Position numbers and translations under genes: made by a program
Assembly (NCBI RefSeq): GCF_010671565.1
Contig: NZ_JAABOQ010000002.1
Coordinates: 372,001-436,000 of the forward strand
Origin: Spongiivirga citrea
GTDB taxonomy: Bacteria > Bacteroidota > Bacteroidia > Flavobacteriales > Flavobacteriaceae
DNA: 64,000 bases
Reading direction: 5' to 3'
Notes under the pieces: model-generated
Told to the model about the DNA's origin: nothing
Seen by the model: only the letters and a program-made list of their open reading frames with translations
Database searches by the model: none
Shown here: piece after piece, positions 32,203-41,163 of the stretch
Numbering within the stretch: position 1 is the first letter of the stretch
How the letters are laid out: the number at the start of each line of letters is the position of its first letter

Positions 32203-33879
32203 TTATTGACTAATAAATCTAAACTCTGTACGACGGTTGTCAGCATGTTCTCTTTCGGTACAAGAAACACCATCAGCACATCTGTTTAATAATTTGTTCT
32301 CTCCGTAACCATTGGCTACTAGTCTACTATTATTAACACCTTTTGCTATCAAATAGTTTACTACAGCTTGCGCTCTTCTTTCAGATAAAGCTTGATTAGA
32401 GGTTTTTCCTCCACGAGAATCAGTATGTGAAGCGATTTCTACCGATGCACCCTCATTTTGTACGATAAGTGGGTATAAACGCTCATCTATAATCTTTTTA
32501 GCTCCTGCTGTTAAAGTAGCACTTCCTAGATTCCAGTTTATTGGAAGAGGGCTATACTCAACAAGCTTACATTCGATTTCTCTCCATACCGTAAGACCAC
32601 CTTTTTTATCAAGAATTTCTTTTGTAACAGTAGTAGTTTTAGCTGGTACATCTTCTTCTATTACTTGGGCATCGCTAACTAATTTAGTCATTTTAATAGT
32701 TCCTGATTTTGCAGATATAGGCACCTCAGTAGCTGTAGGTGGCTTAGACATTACAATTTTATCCATTGTAGTGGTTTTTTCAGGAATGATCTGTTCTTTT
32801 GTTGTTGCAGGTACAATGATTGTTTTCTTAACTGTTTTAGTTACAGCAGGAATTTCAATAACACGAGTTGATGGAGGTGTTACCATTACTTTTCTTGTCA
32901 TTGTTTTGGTAACAGCAGGAATTGCAGTAACCTTCGTCGTCGGAGGAGTTACCATTACTGTTTTCTTAACTGTTTTAGTAACGGCTGGAATATCTATTAT
33001 TCTCGTTGAAGCCGGCTTTACTAATACCTTTTTAGTGTAGGTTCCTAAGCAATCCGGATTACTAGTACCTGGGCCACAATCTCCTTCAGTCTTATTAGTA
33101 GAAGCATTGTTCGCTAATACCATTGTTGGAATTGACTCAAATTGCGCAGGTACATTCTTATAACACCAAGTACGACAATCGTTAGGGTCACTAGATGCAC
33201 AATCAGGAGCAATATCTCCCATTTCCCATTTTGCAGTAGCAGGACGTGTTTCTACTACTTCAGTATCTCGCGTTAATGAAGCTGGAACCACTCTTAAAGT
33301 ACTTCCTGTTTCCTTTTTCTGATATGTAACAGTTTCATTACGGTACTCCGCAGGAATAATTTCAATGCGTTGGCTTGCTTCTTTCACAACAACCTCATAA
33401 GATTGCGTCTCATATTTAGCAGGAACAATCTCAACTTTTTCACTTGCGGGCTGTACAACAACTTCGAAAGATTGGTTCTCATAAACAGCAGGAACAATTT
33501 CTAATCGTTGGCTAGCTGCCTGAACTACAACTTCTTCGGTTTCTGTTCTTGTTGTTCCAGGAACAAGCACAAGTCGTTTTGAAGCTTCGCTTGTGACAAC
33601 TGACATCTTTTCCGTACTCATTTTGGCAGCAACTGGCACTAAACGCGCGCTTGGATCCGCTGTAACAACACTTTCTGTTACTGTCTCATATTTTGCTGGA
33701 ATAACTTTTAGTTTTTTGTAGGCTGGAGAGGTTGTAACAGTTACGGTTTCATTACGCCATACGTCTGGAGTGACACAGCGGACATAACATTTACCGGGTT
33801 CTGGATTGGTTGGTAAATCTTGGGCAAAACCGATTGTGGCTAAACAAAACCCAAAGACTAATAATAATAGTTTTTTCAT
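32203..33879 (-). CDS. OmpA-family outer-membrane protein with long tandem repeat region
   Basis: The 558-residue protein has a signal peptide (1-19, ends GFAQ). Roughly a dozen copies of a 26-30-residue unit follow, of form [S-x-R-hydrophobic-x-hydrophobic-hydrophobic-P-A-x-Y/T], in an N-terminal set (PAKYETVTESVVT, PAVYENQSFEVVV, PAKYETQSYEVVV) and a second set (PAVTKTVKKTVMVTPP and relatives). A Cys-containing segment lies between the sets. The last 120 residues are an OmpA domain (ASHTDSRGGK...LSERRAQAVVNYL, NRRTEFRF) that binds peptidoglycan. The repeats may span the periplasm or form a stalk. A possible -7 box, minus-strand TAAATTTG, is at 33931-33938. Confidence 0.85.
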   Translation of the reverse strand: MKKLLLLVFGFCLATIGFAQDLPTNPEPGKCYVRCVTPDVWRNETVTVTTSPAYKKLKVIPAKYETVTESVVTADPSARLVPVAAKMSTEKMSVVTSEASKRLVLVPGTTRTETEEVVVQAASQRLEIVPAVYENQSFEVVVQPASEKVEIVPAKYETQSYEVVVKEASQRIEIIPAEYRNETVTYQKKETGSTLRVVPASLTRDTEVVETRPATAKWEMGDIAPDCASSDPNDCRTWCYKNVPAQFESIPTMVLANNASTNKTEGDCGPGTSNPDCLGTYTKKVLVKPASTRIIDIPAVTKTVKKTVMVTPPTTKVTAIPAVTKTMTRKVMVTPPSTRVIEIPAVTKTVKKTIIVPATTKEQIIPEKTTTMDKIVMSKPPTATEVPISAKSGTIKMTKLVSDAQVIEEDVPAKTTTVTKEILDKKGGLTVWREIECKLVEYSPLPINWNLGSATLTAGAKKIIDERLYPLIVQNEGASVEIASHTDSRGGKTSNQALSERRAQAVVNYLIAKGVNNSRLVANGYGENKLLNRCADGVSCTEREHADNRRTEFRFISQ

Positions 33880-34103
33880 TGTTAATGTTTGTAATTAGTT
33901 AAAAATTAAATGTTTGACTCATTGAAGATACAAATTTAAAACGTGTAATTAACATTTTTTTGTGAGTATCTGCCATTTTTTTAAAATTCGCTAAAAAGAG
34001 TATAAAAACCGATAAACTGCATATTGGTATTTTACTTAGTTGTATCGACTAGTATTCATGTATTTTTCTTAATTTTAAATTAGTAATTAATAAACCAAAA
34101 AAA

Positions 34104-34427
34104 ATGTTTGAATTATTCCAAAGCGAAAAAAACGAAAAACACTATTTCAACCTAAAGGCGAAAAACGGACAAGTGATTTTGTCTAGTCAAGGATATAGCG
34201 ATGTTTCTGGTGCTAAAAATGGTATCGAATCTGTTAAGACAAATTCAGCTGATGATAGTAGATTTGAAAGAAAGACTGCAAAAAATGGCCAGTTTCATTT
34301 TAATTTAAAGGCAGCTAATGGACAAATTATCGGTTCGAGTGAAATGTACACTTCAGAAGCTGGTATGGAAAACGGTATTGAATCTGTAAAGAAAAATGCT
34401 CCAGGTGCTGATACCAAAGAGCGTTAG
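34104..34427 (+). CDS. YegP family (DUF1508) protein with two repeats
   Basis: The 107-residue protein consists of two DUF1508 units, FNLKAKNGQVILSSQGYSDVSGAKNGIESVKTN (about 10-42) and FNLKAANGQIIGSSEMYTSEAGMENGIESVKKN (about 66-98). Each forms a small alpha/beta fold as in E. coli YegP. Function is unknown. It is a single-gene unit ended by a strong terminator. Confidence 0.9.
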   Translation: MFELFQSEKNEKHYFNLKAKNGQVILSSQGYSDVSGAKNGIESVKTNSADDSRFERKTAKNGQFHFNLKAANGQIIGSSEMYTSEAGMENGIESVKKNAPGADTKER

Positions 34428-34451
34428 TATTGTTCCAAAAACCTTTGTAAA

Positions 34452-34484
34452 AAAGCATCTTTTTAAATCGAAGATGCTTTTTTT
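34452..34484. terminator. terminator after the YegP-like gene
   Basis: AAAGCATCTT / AAGATGCTTT (34452-34461, 34471-34480) is a perfect 10-bp stem followed by T residues. It overlaps the last codons of the convergent threonine aldolase gene. Confidence 0.85.
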
Positions 34485-35506
34485 ATGTTCATTGATTTTA
34501 AAATACTCATGAATCTATCGTGCATTGCATCCGTATAATCTAAATGAGTTACTATACGAAGCTTCCCTTGCCCCATTCCTATAATCTTAATTTGCAGCTT
34601 CTCTAATTCATTTAAGAAAGCTGTATCATCAATTCCTTCACCTAATTGAAAAATAAGAATATTCGTCTCTACAGGTTCTACCTTATTAATAAAAGAAAGT
34701 CCGTTTAAAACGGCTTCGATCTCTTTTGCTTTTCGATGATCTTCTGCCATCCTATTTAGGTTATTATCCAATGCGTAAATACCTGCAGCAGCCAAATACC
34801 CAGCTTGACGCATTCCACCTCCAAAAATCTTTCGAATTCGGATTGCTTGGTGGATGTGCTCTTCAGATCCTAGCAAAATAGATCCCACAGGGCAACCTAA
34901 TCCTTTCGACAAACAAACTGATATAGTATCGAACAATTCGCCATACTGCATCGGAGACTCATTTTTGGCAACTAAGGCATTCCATAAACGGGCCCCATCT
35001 AAATGATATGAAAGATCGTTTTCATCACATGTCTTTTTTATCGCTTTTAATTCAGCAAAGTCCCAACATGCGCCCCCACCTTTATTAGTTGTATTTTCAA
35101 TACAAACCAATTTGCTAAGCGGACTATGATAAAAATCAGGCGGATTAATACAAGCTGCTACTTGATCTGCGGTCATCATTCCTCGATGTCCATCAACTAA
35201 TTTACAAGAAACACCACTATTAAATGACACACCTCCTCCTTCATAATTATATACGTGTGCATATTTATCACAAATAAGTTGGTCTCCCGGGTTGGTATGT
35301 AGTTTTATACCTGTTTGATTTGCCATAGTTCCAGAAGGAAAAAACAAAGCCGCCTCCATACCAAATAGTCTTGCTGCTTTTTCTTCTAACGCATTGACGG
35401 TTTCATCTTCTTTAAAAACATCATCGCCAACCTTGGCATGCATCATTGCATCGAGCATGGCGCGAGTTGGTTTGGTTACTGTGTCGCTTATTAGGTTTAT
35501 TTCCAT
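34463..35506 (-). CDS. ltaE: low-specificity L-threonine aldolase
   Basis: The 347-residue PLP enzyme follows the threonine aldolase family: SDTVTKPTRAMLDAM at the start, DEDVFKEDETVNALEE, LHLDGARLWNA and the PLP lysine in SVCLSKGLGCPVGS. It cleaves threonine or allo-threonine to glycine and acetaldehyde. The next gene starts one base beyond it on the same strand. The enzyme is housekeeping in many Bacteroidota. Confidence 0.92.
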   Translation of the reverse strand: MEINLISDTVTKPTRAMLDAMMHAKVGDDVFKEDETVNALEEKAARLFGMEAALFFPSGTMANQTGIKLHTNPGDQLICDKYAHVYNYEGGGVSFNSGVSCKLVDGHRGMMTADQVAACINPPDFYHSPLSKLVCIENTTNKGGGACWDFAELKAIKKTCDENDLSYHLDGARLWNALVAKNESPMQYGELFDTISVCLSKGLGCPVGSILLGSEEHIHQAIRIRKIFGGGMRQAGYLAAAGIYALDNNLNRMAEDHRKAKEIEAVLNGLSFINKVEPVETNILIFQLGEGIDDTAFLNELEKLQIKIIGMGQGKLRIVTHLDYTDAMHDRFMSILKSMNIKKASSI

Positions 35507-36040
35507 TTAAATACTATACTTTTTAATCAATGCATTTGCTTGTTTTGGTGTAGTTAACTCTACCCATTTCTTATTTGAAAAAATTCCTTTTCTCCATTCA
35601 TTCATTCTTCGTTTCCTCATTGAATAAGTCTTTAAAATCCATATAAATATACTTTCACTAGAAAATACACGTCCTAAGGTCTCATAATTTTCTCCACAAC
35701 ACTTTTCTTTTAAAAACACTCTACGATATGTCCTCATTAAGAATCTATGAATGACTAAGCCAAAGGGATAATTCAGCCAAATGATTGTGCTAGCATCTTG
35801 CCATATGGTATCTTTCATTAAGGAATTATAGTTACCGCTTACTACCCAACTTTCCAGTGGTCCCAAAGCAACATTTACATCATTAATAAACTGTTTTGGC
35901 TCCTTTTCAACCCAATCTGGAAGAAAATGTAAATCGTCAAGATCAACATGTGGAGATCCTAACGTTTTAGCCAATTTTTTTCCTAAGGTCGTTTTCCCGG
36001 AACAGCTAACACCAGTAATAATTATTTTTTTATTCTTCAT
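35507..36040 (-). CDS. P-loop kinase-like ATPase (adenylate-kinase/topology-modulation type)
   Basis: The 177-residue protein has Walker A GVSCSGKTTLGKKLA (8-22) and HVDLDDLHFLPDWVEK, the pattern of small P-loop proteins annotated as DNA topology modulation or shikimate/adenylate kinase-like. An Arg-rich lid region is present (HRFLMRTYRRV). The substrate is unknown. It overlaps the zinc protease gene by 11 bp and abuts ltaE, so all three are probably one transcript. Confidence 0.75.
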   Translation of the reverse strand: MKNKKIIITGVSCSGKTTLGKKLAKTLGSPHVDLDDLHFLPDWVEKEPKQFINDVNVALGPLESWVVSGNYNSLMKDTIWQDASTIIWLNYPFGLVIHRFLMRTYRRVFLKEKCCGENYETLGRVFSSESIFIWILKTYSMRKRRMNEWRKGIFSNKKWVELTTPKQANALIKKYSI

Positions 36041-38441
36041 TTAAGTCTAAACATTCAAAACTACCAATTGGAGATCCATCAGGAATTTTTGGGCTGGCCA
36101 ATACTTTAAACTTTTCTGGTTCTTCTATGAATTTATTGATCCTAGAATCAAGCTCAACATAATGAGCGATTGGATGTTGTTTTTTAAGCCAATTTCTCAA
36201 TTGCATTAATTCCAAATTTACAATCGCACTTACCTCATGATAGGCACTTCCCGAAACTGATACGTTCATTAAATGCTTAAGAACATTATAATTAACAACA
36301 CGTTGCACTTGACCCTCGTATCCCTTTTTCAATTTTGATTTGATAGTGTTATCAATCAAAGCGGTTAAGACCATTTCTAAAGAAAGTTGATTACTATCCA
36401 TTGCCGATTGCTGTACTAATCGTGAAGCACGTTCAGGATGCAATAAATATTGCAGGGTGAAATCACTAGAGGTAGATGCCACACTAATAGCATCAAATGC
36501 AACTCCTGTTTTTCCTTTAAATGACTCGCGAGTTCGCCAATATCCCTTTGCTCTCGGTGGAAATAATGCCAACTTTTCCTTCGGAATCATCAAATTTTCT
36601 GCTGACAGTGTATTCAAAATACTTTCTAATGCTTCCATTTGCTCCTTCTTAGAAACAGTTTTTGTTATAAGTTGTCCATCACCTTTTACCGCATAATTAT
36701 AGTCCAGGCCACCGACAACTTTGCTTGTTGCATCTGTTTGATATCGATGCAAAAAATAAAGCGGTACAAACACATCTTCTAAAATTGAATAAGGCTCATT
36801 AGTTTTAATGTTGTCTTTGGAAAAATTTGCCATTGCCTTCTTTCTAATATCGAGAACACGATTTAGTTCTTTAGCTGCATTTTTACCATTATCCCAAAGA
36901 TGCGCCAATGCATGCGCACCTCCTACTGGTCGCGCATCACTATCCGATATATACCGCAATCCTTTGGATGCCGCATCTGTCAAAATCTTATTTAATGCTG
37001 TTCTTTCGTCGGCGCCATTGGGAAATTCAGAATACGAATATGCGACGGTAACCTTATCCCAAGTCCCAATTTTTGTGTCATATACACTATTAAATGCAAT
37101 GTCATTCCCTTTCATTTCAAAATAAGGGTGCGGGTAATCCATCACTGAAGCACGATCATTGGTACTTGCTGCAAAATTATGAGCGAAACCTAATGTGTGA
37201 CCTATCTCATGAGCAGAAAGCTGTCGGATTCTTGCCAAAGCAAGTTCTAACATAGGCTTGTAGTTGTCATCACTTGACGCGAAAGGCTTATTCATCAACG
37301 CCTGAGCAATCATAAAATCCTGACGGATTCGTAAGCTCCCTAAACTTACATGACCTTTAATAATCTCACCTGTTCTTGGGTCGACCACACTTGCTCCGTA
37401 ACTCCATCCTCTAGTACTACGATGTACCCATTGAATAACATTGTAGCGCACATCAAGTGGATCGGCATCATCAGGTAATATTTTTAATTGAAAAGCATCT
37501 TTATAACCTGCTGCTTCAAAAGCTTGATTCCACCAACGACCTCCATCTAATAAAGCCGATCTGACTGGTTCTGGTGTTCCGTTATCCAAATAATAAATAA
37601 TTGGTTCCTTGGCTTCGCCTACCGCTGCGGTTGGATTCTTCTTTTCTAACCTATGTCTAGTAATAAACCGCTTAGTAATATTTTCCTGTACTGGTGTAGC
37701 ATAATCCAAATATGAAATGGCATTCGAACCGCTTCGAGGATCATACACTCTTGGTATATAATTATCATCTGGCAGTTTAACAAAAGAGTGATGCTGATTT
37801 ACTGTAACAAATCCAGAATTTGGAGTTACCGAGCGAACAAGTCCACCAGTCGCTTGTCCCGTAAAAGTTAGTAGAACATCGAACTCTACATTTTCTGGGA
37901 ATGCTCTAGTGCGAGAAAGCTCTATAGCCGACTTTGTTTTGTCTAATTTATAGTTCCCTTGTTTTCTGCCTTTTAAACGCTGCGTAACTCCATGAACATC
38001 ACGCATTAAAAATGGTGTGAAATCAACAATATATGTGTCTCCTTTTGTCTCTTTGATAGGAAAACCAAATAAAACTGATTTGGCAAAGGCCTGCTCAACT
38101 GATTTTCGTTCTAATACATTATCCGAATTCGCTCGATAATCTAGATTGGGTTGAACTAGTAATAATTTATTACCGGCCTTCTTAAAGTAAACAACTGCCT
38201 CATTTCCTAACTGACCACGATCTAAACCGATATCATTATTCCCAAGTCCGCTACTTAATGATGGTATATGCAAGAACTCAGTATTTAATTTATCAACTTC
38301 TAAATAAACTTTGTCATTGGCCTCATCATAATGAAAGGTGAAATAGCCATTATACGTTTTTAAGCCTTTTTTTGAAGAAAGAAATTGAGCATTACTAACG
38401 AACAGACTACAAAGTGCAGCCACGAAGAATAATTTTTTCAT
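36030..38441 (-). CDS. large exported zinc metalloprotease (DUF5117/DUF4953 type)
   Basis: The 803-residue protein has a signal peptide (1-18, ending VSNA), a DUF5117-like N-terminal beta domain and a metzincin-type zinc site HEIGHTLGFAHN at about residue 409 (HExxHxxGxxH). A SVMDYPHPYF Met-turn-like segment follows, then a DUF4953 region. These proteins are widespread in Bacteroidota, located in the periplasm or on the surface, and of unsettled physiological substrate. Length is typical of the family. Confidence 0.9.
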   Translation of the reverse strand: MKKLFFVAALCSLFVSNAQFLSSKKGLKTYNGYFTFHYDEANDKVYLEVDKLNTEFLHIPSLSSGLGNNDIGLDRGQLGNEAVVYFKKAGNKLLLVQPNLDYRANSDNVLERKSVEQAFAKSVLFGFPIKETKGDTYIVDFTPFLMRDVHGVTQRLKGRKQGNYKLDKTKSAIELSRTRAFPENVEFDVLLTFTGQATGGLVRSVTPNSGFVTVNQHHSFVKLPDDNYIPRVYDPRSGSNAISYLDYATPVQENITKRFITRHRLEKKNPTAAVGEAKEPIIYYLDNGTPEPVRSALLDGGRWWNQAFEAAGYKDAFQLKILPDDADPLDVRYNVIQWVHRSTRGWSYGASVVDPRTGEIIKGHVSLGSLRIRQDFMIAQALMNKPFASSDDNYKPMLELALARIRQLSAHEIGHTLGFAHNFAASTNDRASVMDYPHPYFEMKGNDIAFNSVYDTKIGTWDKVTVAYSYSEFPNGADERTALNKILTDAASKGLRYISDSDARPVGGAHALAHLWDNGKNAAKELNRVLDIRKKAMANFSKDNIKTNEPYSILEDVFVPLYFLHRYQTDATSKVVGGLDYNYAVKGDGQLITKTVSKKEQMEALESILNTLSAENLMIPKEKLALFPPRAKGYWRTRESFKGKTGVAFDAISVASTSSDFTLQYLLHPERASRLVQQSAMDSNQLSLEMVLTALIDNTIKSKLKKGYEGQVQRVVNYNVLKHLMNVSVSGSAYHEVSAIVNLELMQLRNWLKKQHPIAHYVELDSRINKFIEEPEKFKVLASPKIPDGSPIGSFECLDLNEE

Positions 38442-38505
38442 TTTTTTGGTGGATTATCAATGTATAAATTTCCGTAAAAAAATTTTACTACGTATTACTA
38501 AAAAC

Positions 38506-38513
38506 TATTTTTG
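38506..38513 (+). promoter_or_regulatory. possible -7 element of prfB
   Basis: TATTTTTG matches TAnnTTTG and lies 18 nt before the prfB ATG. No clear -33 TTG was found at the expected distance. Confidence 0.4.
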
Positions 38514-38531
38514 CTCAAATAACAATTGAAA

Positions 38532-39627
38532 ATGGTAACAACCGATCAGATTAAAGATCTTCAAGAGCGCCTTGGTGCGTTAAGGAGGTATCTTTGACGT
38601 CGATGCTAAAAATATTGAAATAGCGAACGAAGAGGAAAAAACCTTCGATCCTAATTTCTGGAATGATTCCCAAAAAGCTGAGCAGATCATGCAGCATCTA
38701 ACGGGCCTAAAAAAATGGGTTTCTGATTACGAAACTTCAAAATCCCTTATCGATGATCTCGAAATTCTATTTGAGTTTTACAAAGAAGGTGAAGGTAATG
38801 AGGATGATGTGACCGCTAAATACGAAGAGTCCGTACATTTTATAGAAGACCTTGAGTTTAGAAATATGCTATCAGATGAAGGTGATAGTATGAGCGCAGT
38901 GCTGCAAATTACTGCTGGAGCTGGTGGTACCGAAAGTTGCGATTGGGCAAGTATGCTCATGCGCATGTATATCATGTGGGCAGAAAAACGAAAGTTCAAA
39001 ATAAAAGAACTCAATTTACAAGATGGTGATGTTGCTGGTATTAAAACGGTGACTTTAGAAATTAGTGGCGAGTTTGCTTTCGGATGGTTGAAAGGAGAAA
39101 ATGGCGTACATCGTTTAGTGCGCATCTCCCCTTTTGACAGCAATGCAAAACGACATACATCTTTTGCCTCTGTTTATGTATATCCATTGGTTGATGATTC
39201 TATTGAAATTGAAATTAATCCTGCCGATATCGAAATAACAACTGCACGATCAAGTGGTGCTGGTGGGCAGAATGTCAACAAGGTAGAGACAAAAGTTCAA
39301 CTAACACATAAGCCATCTGGTATTCAAATTTCTTGTTCAGAATCAAGATCACAACACGATAATCGGGCTACAGCTATGCAAATGCTTAAGTCGCAGTTGT
39401 ATGAGATAGAACTTCGTAAAAAAATGGAAGCGAGACAAGATATCGAAGCTGCCAAAATGAAAATTGAATGGGGATCGCAAATACGTAATTATGTGATGCA
39501 CCCTTACAAATTAGTCAAAGATGTTCGAACCGCTCATGAAACAGGTAATGTTGATGCAGTGATGAACGGTGATCTCGACGAGTTTCTAAAGTCCTACTTA
39601 ATGGCAATGGGACAAGTCCAGGAATAA
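38532..39627 (+). CDS. prfB: peptide chain release factor 2, with programmed +1 frameshift
   Basis: RF2 reads UGA and UAA stop codons and releases the peptide. The gene begins with a 21-codon frame from the ATG at 38532, ending CTT-TGA. The ribosome must skip the T at 38595 and continue with GAC in the second frame to reach the stop at 39625-39627, giving about 364 residues. The main frame holds the SPF specificity motif ([11 protein letters not shown]) and the catalytic GGQ ([14 protein letters not shown]). The in-frame ATG at 38689 is not a real start; the residues before it ([14 protein letters not shown]...) belong to RF2. The HAD gene follows after 16 nt. Confidence 0.95.
38583..38598 (+). 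promoter_or_regulatory. prfB frameshift site with internal Shine-Dalgarno sequence
   Basis: AGGAGG-TAT-CTT-TGA-C combines a perfect internal Shine-Dalgarno sequence three bases before the slippery CTT, an in-frame UGA and the following C. This is the classical autoregulatory arrangement: low RF2 favours shifting. Confidence 0.92.
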
Positions 39628-39643
39628 ATTCAAAATTAAGATT

Positions 39644-40264
39644 ATGCCACAAATAAAAAATATCATATTCGACCTAGGCGGTGTGCTTATTGATTGGAAT
39701 CCGGAATACGTGTATTTAGATGTGTTTAATGGTGATCGACAAAAAATGAAATGGTTTTTTGACAATATCTGCACAATGGATTGGAATGAAAATCAAGATG
39801 CGGGATATCCTTTAGCGAAAGCAACTCAAGAACGGGTTGCGATGTTTCCTGAACATGAAGAACTAATCAGAATGTATTACGGGCGTTGGGAAGAAATGCT
39901 TGGAGAGCAAATTACACCTACCGTTAATCTATTGAAACAATTAGTGGATAACGATCGCTTGAAAGTAGTAGCATTAACAAATTGGAGCGCGGAAACCTGG
40001 CCAGTTGCAATAGAACGCTTTGAATTTTTACAGTGGTTTGAAGGAATTATTGTTTCAGGAACAGAAAAAATGAGAAAGCCATTTAAAGAAATCTATGATC
40101 TTACTTTGAGTAGATTTGATTTAATTGCCGAAGAATCAATTTTTATTGATGACAATGCAAGAAATATAGCCGCGGCCAATAAGATGGGAATTAACGGTAT
40201 TCATTTTACGGGAGCTGATGTGTTAATATCCCAACTGAACGACTTTAATATAAAAATAGATTAA
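39644..40264 (+). CDS. HAD family phosphatase
   Basis: The 206-residue protein has HAD motif I DLGGVLIDWNP (nucleophile D11), motif II ALTNWS, a lysine in EKMRKPFKEIY and motif III FIDDNARNI, with a short helical cap (C1 type). Likely a small phosphatase of sugar phosphates or similar. It is 16 nt downstream of prfB and 2 nt upstream of the ArsC-like gene, so cotranscription is expected. Confidence 0.88.
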   Translation: MPQIKNIIFDLGGVLIDWNPEYVYLDVFNGDRQKMKWFFDNICTMDWNENQDAGYPLAKATQERVAMFPEHEELIRMYYGRWEEMLGEQITPTVNLLKQLVDNDRLKVVALTNWSAETWPVAIERFEFLQWFEGIIVSGTEKMRKPFKEIYDLTLSRFDLIAEESIFIDDNARNIAAANKMGINGIHFTGADVLISQLNDFNIKID

Positions 40265-40266
40265 AC

Positions 40267-40608
40267 ATGATCAAAATATACCACAATCCACGATGCAGCA
40301 AATCAAGACAGGCTCTTGCATTTTTAGAAGAAGCCAAGGTCGACTTTGAAATCATCAAGCATTTGGATTCCCCATTGACGAGTAGTGATCTTAAAAAGTT
40401 AATCAACAAAATAGGTATTAAACCACTTGAATTAATCCGAAAAAATGAAGCTATTTGGAAAGAAAATTTCAAAGGCAAAACACTAACAGATGATCAAATC
40501 GTTGAAGCAATGGTGCTATATCCCAAGTTAATAGAGCGTGCCATTGTAGAAAAGGGAGAAAAAGCCGTAATTGCAAGGCCTATCGAAACTATAAAGACGA
40601 TTCTTTAA
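40267..40608 (+). CDS. arsC: ArsC family thioredoxin-fold reductase
   Basis: The 113-residue protein starts IKIYHNPRCSKSRQAL with active-site Cys 10, and has the C-terminal family segment ILIDDQIVEAM-like (LTDDQIVEAMVLYPKLIERAIV) and ARPIETI. It matches glutaredoxin-dependent arsenate reductase (ArsC/YffB class). The RPI(E) ending fits this class; whether arsenate is the true substrate or it is a Spx/YffB-like relative is not settled, and no other ars genes are nearby. Confidence 0.8.
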   Translation: MIKIYHNPRCSKSRQALAFLEEAKVDFEIIKHLDSPLTSSDLKKLINKIGIKPLELIRKNEAIWKENFKGKTLTDDQIVEAMVLYPKLIERAIVEKGEKAVIARPIETIKTIL

Positions 40609-40628
40609 TATCCTAAATATGGGATATT
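40607..40628 (+). terminator. weak terminator after the ArsC-like gene
   Basis: AATATCC / GGATATT forms a 7-bp AT-rich stem followed by T residues. It may end the prfB transcript. Confidence 0.4.
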
Positions 40629-40706
40629 TCATTTAACAATACTTTAACCAACACCCATTAAACCTTACAATAATTTAGCTGTCTAATGGGAAAATATTCA
40701 TAAATC

Positions 40707-41150
40707 ATGAAAATTTTTGTTTTACTTTTTCTTTTCTTTTTTGGAGTCCAATCTGTTTCAGCACAGTATTACAACAATCGGCGACAACGCCCATTAGCCA
40801 GTCAACAAATACAAGCTCCCGCTACTGAGAAAAAGAAGTTAACGCTTGAAGAAACTATTGATGAATTTCTTGATAAAAACGAAGAAGTTTTAGGAATTGA
40901 TGGCCTTCAAAAAGCTCTTTTACGAAATGAATTGCTTGCCTTTGCAGCTAAAAGACAAGAAATTATTGCCGGCGGTGAAGCCATTGAAGAAAAAAAAGCA
41001 ATGATTGAGAATGAAACCGAAAAGTTCGAAAACGGACTTCGAGGCGTTTTAACTGAAGAGCAAATTACAACACTTAGGGACTTAAGAACCAAAGGCAGTA
41101 GCAAAACAAAAAGAAAAAAGCGTAAAAAGAAGAAGAAAGACAAAGGTTAG
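40707..41150 (+). CDS. exported helical protein with very basic C-terminus, unknown
   Basis: The 147-residue protein has a signal peptide (1-19, ending VSAQ), a low-complexity linker, a helical domain (about 50-125) with LTLEETIDEFLDKNEEVLGIDGLQKALLRNELLAFAAKRQE in segments, and a tail of almost only K, R and S. The helical part resembles Spy/CpxP-like periplasmic chaperone helices in spacing (LTEEQITTLRDLR), but the match is weak. It directly precedes the receptor-like barrel gene by 13 nt, so the two probably form one operon. I do not recognise a specific family. Confidence 0.55.
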   Translation: MKIFVLLFLFFFGVQSVSAQYYNNRRQRPLASQQIQAPATEKKKLTLEETIDEFLDKNEEVLGIDGLQKALLRNELLAFAAKRQEIIAGGEAIEEKKAMIENETEKFENGLRGVLTEEQITTLRDLRTKGSSKTKRKKRKKKKKDKG

Positions 41151-41163
41151 CAAACCACTTTTA

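Noticed and set aside
38689-39627. prfB as a 312-codon gene starting at the internal ATG
   Set aside because: The canonical RF2 frameshift site lies upstream and accounts for the missing N-terminal residues.
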